The position numbers and the translations under genes were made by a program. Below the pieces are notes generated by a model that was given only the letters and a program-made list of their open reading frames with translations, did no database searches and had not been told where the DNA came from. A stretch of 64,000 nucleotides of DNA, from assembly GCA_023386645.1 (NCBI GenBank), contig JAEWJI010000048.1, forward strand, positions 1 through 64,000, given 5' to 3'. The stretch is from Pseudomonadota bacterium. GTDB taxonomy: Bacteria > Pseudomonadota > Alphaproteobacteria > Caulobacterales > Caulobacteraceae. Below, in pieces: positions 58,554 through 64,000 of this stretch; within the stretch, counting starts at the first letter, position 1; each line of letters begins with the position of its first letter.

Positions 58554-58973
58554 ATGTCCCAGGACCAGACCACCGAGGCCGTCGAGGCGGAGGACATGGG
58601 CGAGAAGCCGGATCTCGGCCGGACCCCCGACGGCATCCAGGCCGCGCTCAGCGGCTCGGACATGGGTTCAGACACCCGCGCGGGCTCGCTGAGGGGCGGC
58701 AGCGCCTCGGGCTCGGACAACGACCCCGATCAGGACGCGATCAACCAGACCCTGGCCAGCGAGGGTATGGCCGGCGGCGGACCGCAGGATCTCACGGGGC
58801 CGGCGGGCGATCCGGCGGAGGGTTCGCGCGACGGCGCGGGCGGCTCGGGCGACGCGGAGGCGGTCAACAACGTCGGCGACGATACGGCCGATCTGACGGG
58901 TCCTCGCGGCGACCCGGTCGAAGGCAAGCCCTCGGCGTCAGGCGGCGACGACGCGGACGCCGCCAGCGGCTGA
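58554..58973 (+). CDS. Small acidic disordered protein with a repeated DLTGPxGDPxEG motif
   Basis: The 139-residue protein is rich in Gly, Asp, Glu, Ser and Ala, has no Cys, Trp or aromatic core, and is almost certainly disordered. DLTGPAGDPAEG and DLTGPRGDPVEG occur about 38 residues apart. It has no signal peptide. It resembles hydrophilic stress proteins in composition, but I recognise no family. The ribosome site lies in a hairpin, which suggests conditional translation. Confidence 0.7.
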   Translation: MSQDQTTEAVEAEDMGEKPDLGRTPDGIQAALSGSDMGSDTRAGSLRGGSASGSDNDPDQDAINQTLASEGMAGGGPQDLTGPAGDPAEGSRDGAGGSGDAEAVNNVGDDTADLTGPRGDPVEGKPSASGGDDADAASG

Positions 58974-59040
58974 TCTGCCGCCTTGCTGTCGCCCCGGGGA
59001 TGGGCCACGGTGCGATCAGTCATTGGGCGCCTCCCTATCC

Positions 59041-59565
59041 ATGAGCATGCGTAGATTGAAGCAGTCGGTCGGGCTCTGTCTGGCGGCCATCCTTGCGGCG
59101 GGCTGCCAGCCCCCGGCTCCGGCCGTCGAAGAGGGTTCGTCTTCGGCGGAGACGAAGGCGACTTCGACCGCGAGCGACTCGGCGGACGCCGAGGTGTCGA
59201 CAGGGGCCGCGATGGCGGCGCCTCAGCCTTCGGCGCCTCGAGCCGACGCGGGCACGGACCTGCCGTCCTATGCCGCCCCCTACCCGGGCGCGGAGTTGAG
59301 CGACCAGACGCGGCACGCCTCGAACGGGGCCTCCGGCGGCTCCACCAGCTTCACCACCGCCGACAGCCCCGAGGCGGTCATCGCCTTCTACAAGACCCGG
59401 GCCGAGGCGGCGGGCCTGCGCTCCATGATGGCAATGAACCAGGGCGAGGCGCGGGCCTATGGCGCCGCCGGCGGCGCCCAGGGTCTTCAGTCGCTCCAGG
59501 TTGTCGCCGCCCCGGCCGAGGACGGGGGCACGACGGTGCAGCTGAACTGGACCCGGGGGGGATGA
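59041..59565 (+). CDS. Small outer-membrane-type lipoprotein
   Basis: The 174-residue lipoprotein has a lipobox ILAAGC after a basic start. A low-complexity Ala/Ser/Asp linker leads to a compact domain (LPSYAAPYPGAEL, TADSPEAVIAFYKTRAEAAGL, LQVVAAPAEDGGTTVQLNW), a pattern common in small lipoproteins of unknown role. ATG 59041 is preferred to the TTG at 59023. It overlaps the next gene by 4 bp (ATGA). Confidence 0.75.
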   Translation: MSMRRLKQSVGLCLAAILAAGCQPPAPAVEEGSSSAETKATSTASDSADAEVSTGAAMAAPQPSAPRADAGTDLPSYAAPYPGAELSDQTRHASNGASGGSTSFTTADSPEAVIAFYKTRAEAAGLRSMMAMNQGEARAYGAAGGAQGLQSLQVVAAPAEDGGTTVQLNWTRGG

Positions 59566-60404
59566 AGCGCGCGGCGCTGATCGGCGCCGTCGCGGCGCTC
59601 GCCGGTTGCCAGGGCGTCGGCACGCCCGCCGCCCTGACCGAGCCCGTCGGCCCCGCCATGGCGTCGGGAAGCGCGACGGACGCCGCCACCGAGCACGGCG
59701 GCTATCTGGGGACAGAGGCGATCGCCCGGCTGGCCGCCGCCGTGCCCCCGGCCCCTACCCCGGGCTCGGGTATCGACCAGCGCGATCGGGAAGCCTCGCA
59801 GGGTTGGAAGGCCCATGAGGACAGCGACCGCTGGATGCTGGCCACCTCCCATGCCGAGCTGCGCCCGCCGCTGGCGCTCCAGCATTTCGACTGCGCCTTG
59901 GGGGTTCGGCTGGCCGACAGCGAGACGCCCGCCCTCGCCCGGATGATGCAGAAGGCGTTCGAGGACGCGGACGCGGCGGCGGAGATCGCCAAGCGCATCG
60001 CCCACCGGTCTCGCCCCGTGGGCGACGATCCCGACCGGCGGTCCTGCCAGCGGGTCGGCGAGGCGGGCCGGGCCAGCCCGAGCTATCCCTCCGGCAGCTC
60101 GACCGTGGGAACGGTCGACGCCGAACTCCTCGCCCTGATCGCGCCCGCCCAGGCCGAGGCGGTGCGCGAGACCGGCCGGCAGATCGGCGTCAGCCGCCTG
60201 GTCTGCGCCATGCACTACGACAGCGACGTCGCCGCCGGCGCCGCCCTCGGTCGCGCGGTGGCCGCCGAGATCGCGGCCACGCCGGCCTTCCAGGCGGATC
60301 TGACGGCGGCCCGCGCCGAGATCGAGGCGGCGCAAGCCAGGGGCCTGACCAATCCGGGCTGCGCGGCGGAACGACGCGCCTTCGCGGCCACGCCCCCGGC
60401 CTGA
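59562..60404 (+). CDS. PAP2/class A acid phosphatase-like lipoprotein with altered motif
   Basis: The 280-residue protein has lipobox AALAGC and the three-part PAP2 phosphatase signature: K144-x6-R151-P152 (KRIAHRSRP), P176-S-G-S179 (SYPSGSS) and S211-R212-x5-H218-x3-D222. In active enzymes the second motif is PSGH; here Ser179 replaces the His that acts as proton donor, while the nucleophile His218 and its Asp222 are present. Activity may be reduced or different. It is co-translated with the upstream lipoprotein. Confidence 0.85.
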   Translation: MKRAALIGAVAALAGCQGVGTPAALTEPVGPAMASGSATDAATEHGGYLGTEAIARLAAAVPPAPTPGSGIDQRDREASQGWKAHEDSDRWMLATSHAELRPPLALQHFDCALGVRLADSETPALARMMQKAFEDADAAAEIAKRIAHRSRPVGDDPDRRSCQRVGEAGRASPSYPSGSSTVGTVDAELLALIAPAQAEAVRETGRQIGVSRLVCAMHYDSDVAAGAALGRAVAAEIAATPAFQADLTAARAEIEAAQARGLTNPGCAAERRAFAATPPA

Positions 60405-60409
60405 CGGCC

Positions 60410-61393
60410 ATGACCGTCCTGGCGCTCGTGCTGGCGGGAGCCCTCCAGGCGGGAGCGGCTCCGGACCTTCCGGGCGCCCGCCCCTGCACCCTCGCCGAGA
60501 TCGCGGCCCTGACCGCGCCCGCGCCGGATGGCGCCCCGCCCTTTCGGCTGGCCTGCCAGGCGACCCTGCCGCCGGGCGCCGCCATAACCCGTCGTATCCT
60601 GATCGAGGGCGCCGAAGCCTCCGGCGCCGGCCTGGACTGCGCCGGAGGCGCCCTGGGTCGGCCCGGCGCGCGCACCACCACCCAAGCTCCGACCGTCGCC
60701 GTCTGGTCGCGGCCCGGCGCACAGGGCTGGAGCCCGCCCACGGACGTGTTTTTCCGCGACTGCACGATTCATGGCGCGGTGCGAATCTGGGGGATGGGCG
60801 CGGGCGTGGGGATGAGCGCCCTGAGGGACTCCTCCAGAACCCCCGGCCATACCGAGGCGGCGCAGGACGCCGCTCCGCGCAACATCCGGCTGACCGACCT
60901 GACCTTCGTCGGGACAGGCTCGGTGCCCCTCTATGTCGGTCCGGGCGTCAGGGGGGTCCTGGTCGAGCGAGCGCGGTTCAGCGGCGTGTCCGATTCCGTC
61001 GCCATCTATCTCGACGCCGAGAGCGCCGGGGCGGCGATCGTGGACAGCCGCTTCGACATCCGGACCGAGCGCGAACAGATCGCGGTGGATGGTTCGGCTC
61101 ACAACCTGATCGCCCGGAACCGCTTCGAGCTGCGCCGCAGAGGCGGGGTTTTCCTCTATCGCAACTGCGGCGAGGACGGCGTGATCCGGCACCAGGCTCC
61201 AACCGGCAACACCATCGTCGACAACGACTTCGACGGCGCGGGCTGGATCAGGCCGAACGCGGTGGTGGTGGGGTCGCGGGAGGGCCGACGGCGCTACTGC
61301 GGCGATGACGCCGGCTGGCGCTTCGGCTCCAGTGCCGACGACGGAGACCGGGCGACCGGCAACACTGTCGCCCGCAACACCGTCAGACGGTAG
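60410..61393 (+). CDS. Exported right-handed beta-helix protein
   Basis: The 327-residue protein has a short signal peptide (VLALVLAGALQAGA) and a series of parallel beta-helix turns (NIRLTDLTFVG, GVLVERARFSGVSD, AIVDSRFDIR, NLIARNRFELRRRG, NTIVDNDFDG, NTVARNTVRR), as in pectate-lyase-like proteins. No catalytic set is recognisable. Three genes (lipoprotein, PAP2, beta-helix) run together. Its end overlaps the end of aguB by 11 bp. Confidence 0.8.
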   Translation: MTVLALVLAGALQAGAAPDLPGARPCTLAEIAALTAPAPDGAPPFRLACQATLPPGAAITRRILIEGAEASGAGLDCAGGALGRPGARTTTQAPTVAVWSRPGAQGWSPPTDVFFRDCTIHGAVRIWGMGAGVGMSALRDSSRTPGHTEAAQDAAPRNIRLTDLTFVGTGSVPLYVGPGVRGVLVERARFSGVSDSVAIYLDAESAGAAIVDSRFDIRTEREQIAVDGSAHNLIARNRFELRRRGGVFLYRNCGEDGVIRHQAPTGNTIVDNDFDGAGWIRPNAVVVGSREGRRRYCGDDAGWRFGSSADDGDRATGNTVARNTVRR

Positions 61394-62254
61394 GACGCGG
61401 CCCGACCAGCGAGCCGTAGAGGTCCGTCCGGCGGTCGCGGAAGAATCCCCAGGCGGCGCGGTGCCGGTCGATGTAGTCCAGGTCGAAGGTGTGGACGAGC
61501 GCCCCCTCCTCCGTCCGGCCAAAGCTCTCGACCAGGTCGCCGCGATGGTCGGCGATGAAGGACGAGCCGTAGAAGACCTGGCCGACCTCGGTCGCGTATT
61601 CCGCACCTGTCCGATTGGCGCCGACGACCGGGACCACATTGGACACGGCGTGGCCCTGCATGGCGCGCCGCCAGGGGTCGGCGGTGTCCAGTTCCTTGTC
61701 GTGCGGCTCCGAGCCGATGGCGGTGGGATAGAACAGCACCTCGGCGCCCATCAGCATCATGGCCCGCGCGGTCTCCGGGTACCACTGATCCCAGCAGATG
61801 CCGACGCCGACCCGACCGTGACGCGTGCTCCAGACCTTGAAGCCCGTGTCGCCGGGCCGGAAATAGTATTTCTCCTGATAGCCGGGGCCATCGGGGATGT
61901 GGCTCTTGCGATAGACGCCGATCGCCGAACCGTCCGCGTCCAGCATAACCATGCTGTTGAAATAGTGGGGCCCTTCCCGCTCGAAGATCGAGACGGGGAT
62001 GGCGACGCCCAGCTCGGCCGCGACCGGCTGTAGCGCAGTCACGCACGGGTGTTCACGCCAGGGAGAAGCGGTCCCGAACCACCTCTCCTCTTGCGACACG
62101 CAGAAGTACGGCCCCTGGAACAGCTCCGAGGGCAGGATCACCTGGGCGCCCTTCGACGCCGCCTCGCGCACCAGTTCGATGGTGCGGTCGATGTTCGCCT
62201 GCATGTCCTCGCCGTAGGAGGTCTGGAGGGCGGCGACGGTCATGGTGCGAGGCA

Positions 62255-62255
<1 letters not shown>
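61383..62255 (-). CDS. aguB: N-carbamoylputrescine amidase AguB
   Basis: Hydrolyses N-carbamoylputrescine to putrescine, CO2 and ammonia. The 290-residue nitrilase-fold enzyme has the Glu-Lys-Cys triad: Glu in LPSELFQGPYF, Lys in YRKSHIPDGPGYQEKYYF and Cys154 in GICWDQWYPE. These flanks are typical of plant and bacterial N-carbamoylputrescine amidase. Its ATG shares one base with the aguA stop. Confidence 0.96.
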
Positions 62256-63325
<1,070 letters not shown>

Positions 63326-63359
63326 ATCAACGCGGGCCGCGCGTCGACGGCTCAAATGA

Positions 63360-63387
63360 AAAGGGCGGCCCGTGAGGACCGCCCTTT
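63360..63387 (-). terminator. Intrinsic terminator of the TonB-dependent receptor gene
   Basis: AAAGGGCGG (63360-63368) pairs with CCGCCCTTT (63379-63387) across a 10-nt loop. Read on the minus strand the stem ends in TTTTCATTT, a usable U-tract, 24 bp after the receptor stop. Confidence 0.8.
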
Positions 63388-63410
63388 CCGTCTTCCGTGA
63401 CCGGAGGCGC

Positions 63411-64000
63411 TTAGAAGCGGTAGCGCACGCCGATCTTGGCCTGCCAGACCGACTGGGCGCTGAACGACGCGGCCGAATCCTGGTTGATGCCGTCGTACTG
63501 GTAGAAGTTGCCGACGCCGGCGGCGCAGCCCGAGCTGGCGACCTGGCAGTTACGCGCCGCGATGTCGGTCGAGTAGTAGGGGAAGCCCAGCTGCTGGATC
63601 ACGCCCCACTCGTCGTTCAGCAGGTTGCCGATGTTCTCGATGTCCGCATAGAGCGACAGGCGCGCGCCGCCCGGGAAGAAGGCCGGCAGCTCCTGCTCGA
63701 TGTGGATGTCGAACTGGGTGATGTCCGGCGACTTGAAGGCGTTCCGCGGCGTGATCTGACCGGCGTATTCGATCAGGCCCGTGCGCTGCAGGTACTCGTT
63801 GAACGCCGTCAGGTTGAAGCCGGCGGCGTAGCGCACGATCGGATCGCTGGTGGCCGTAACGACCCCCGAGCTGTCGACTTGCGGCACGTAGAACAGCGAG
63901 CGCCGCTGGCTGACCGCACCGCTTTCCCCGAACAGGGCGCTCGAGTTGGAGTCGAAGGCGTAGCTGAAGTTCAGACCGGAGCGGCGCTGACCGAACAGGT
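63411..64000 (-). CDS. TonB-dependent receptor, C-terminal part (start outside window)
   Basis: The frame is open to the right edge, giving the last ~195 residues of an outer-membrane beta-barrel. Alternating strands (LNFSYAFDSNS, FDIHIEQELP, ARLSLYADIENIGNLLND) and the terminal aromatic motif KIGVRYRF, ending in Phe, are typical. The DIENIGNLLND element resembles Oar-like or large TonB-dependent receptors. Two Cys (NCQVASSGC) may form a surface disulfide. The ligand is unknown. Confidence 0.85.
   Translation of the reverse strand, partial: LFGQRRSGLNFSYAFDSNSSALFGESGAVSQRRSLFYVPQVDSSGVVTATSDPIVRYAAGFNLTAFNEYLQRTGLIEYAGQITPRNAFKSPDITQFDIHIEQELPAFFPGGARLSLYADIENIGNLLNDEWGVIQQLGFPYYSTDIAARNCQVASSGCAAGVGNFYQYDGINQDSAASFSAQSVWQAKIGVRYRF

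Overview
The window is GC-rich, tightly packed alphaproteobacterial chromosome. The gene set suggests the Caulobacterales, with Brevundimonas or a close relative as the best guess: PhaR, succinylase-type DapD, a TonB-dependent receptor, a deoxyhypusine-synthase-like protein beside an ornithine decarboxylase, a Caulobacter-like promoter (TTGACG...GCTA) and many 4-base ATGA/GTGA gene overlaps. The genus is inferred from gene content only. No tRNA, rRNA, CRISPR, IS element or phage gene was found.

Surface and secretion region (1-15023). The end of a coiled-coil protein with short glycan-locus repeats is followed by a methyltransferase, then an apparently highly expressed exported 522-residue protein (S-layer-like by inference). 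That gene has its own promoter, a structured 5' UTR and tandem UUCG terminators. Next comes an 11-gene type II secretion system broken into four units on alternating strands: gspEFI (+), gspMCD (-), gspGH (+) and gspJKL (-). A SleB-type cell-wall hydrolase is divergent from gspJ. The simplest reading is a dedicated export machine beside its main substrate.

Surface glycan region (15031-33307). This holds a sulfotransferase-like coiled-coil protein, a small glycosyltransferase, the dTDP-L-rhamnose operon rfbCBDA, two tandem TPR/GT2 glycosyltransferases (one with a decayed first GT domain), a 1610-residue RTX serralysin-like metalloprotease, and a fused mannose-1-phosphate guanylyltransferase/AGE-type isomerase. 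The RTX protein carries seven ~41-residue repeats of the same kind that end the first protein in the window.

Housekeeping region (33347-48104). This contains a 58-residue zinc-ribbon protein, argB-HAD-dapD in one overlapping operon, a GT92/GT2-like glycosyltransferase, a hemolysin III family membrane protein behind an AT-rich 0.5-kb spacer, phaR with a small partner, a four-helix membrane protein, a polyprenyl-phosphate sugar transferase, an ArnT-like lipid-linked glycosyltransferase, HMG-CoA lyase, bifunctional putA and a GT4 glycosyltransferase.

Phosphorus uptake (48109-52872, minus strand). phnC, phnD, a phnD-phnE fusion and a PstS-like lipoprotein form one cluster. The two PhnD modules are tandem paralogues, and one is joined covalently to the permease. 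An M16 peptidase gene lies immediately upstream on the same strand.

Polyamine region (56017-63325). Ornithine decarboxylase and a deoxyhypusine-synthase-like enzyme (probably a homospermidine-type synthase) lie close to agmatine deiminase and N-carbamoylputrescine amidase, so two putrescine routes and a polyamine-extending enzyme sit within 7.5 kb. Between them are a disordered acidic protein whose ribosome-binding site is in a hairpin, a lipoprotein, a PAP2 phosphatase with an altered motif and a beta-helix protein. The window ends inside a TonB-dependent receptor gene.
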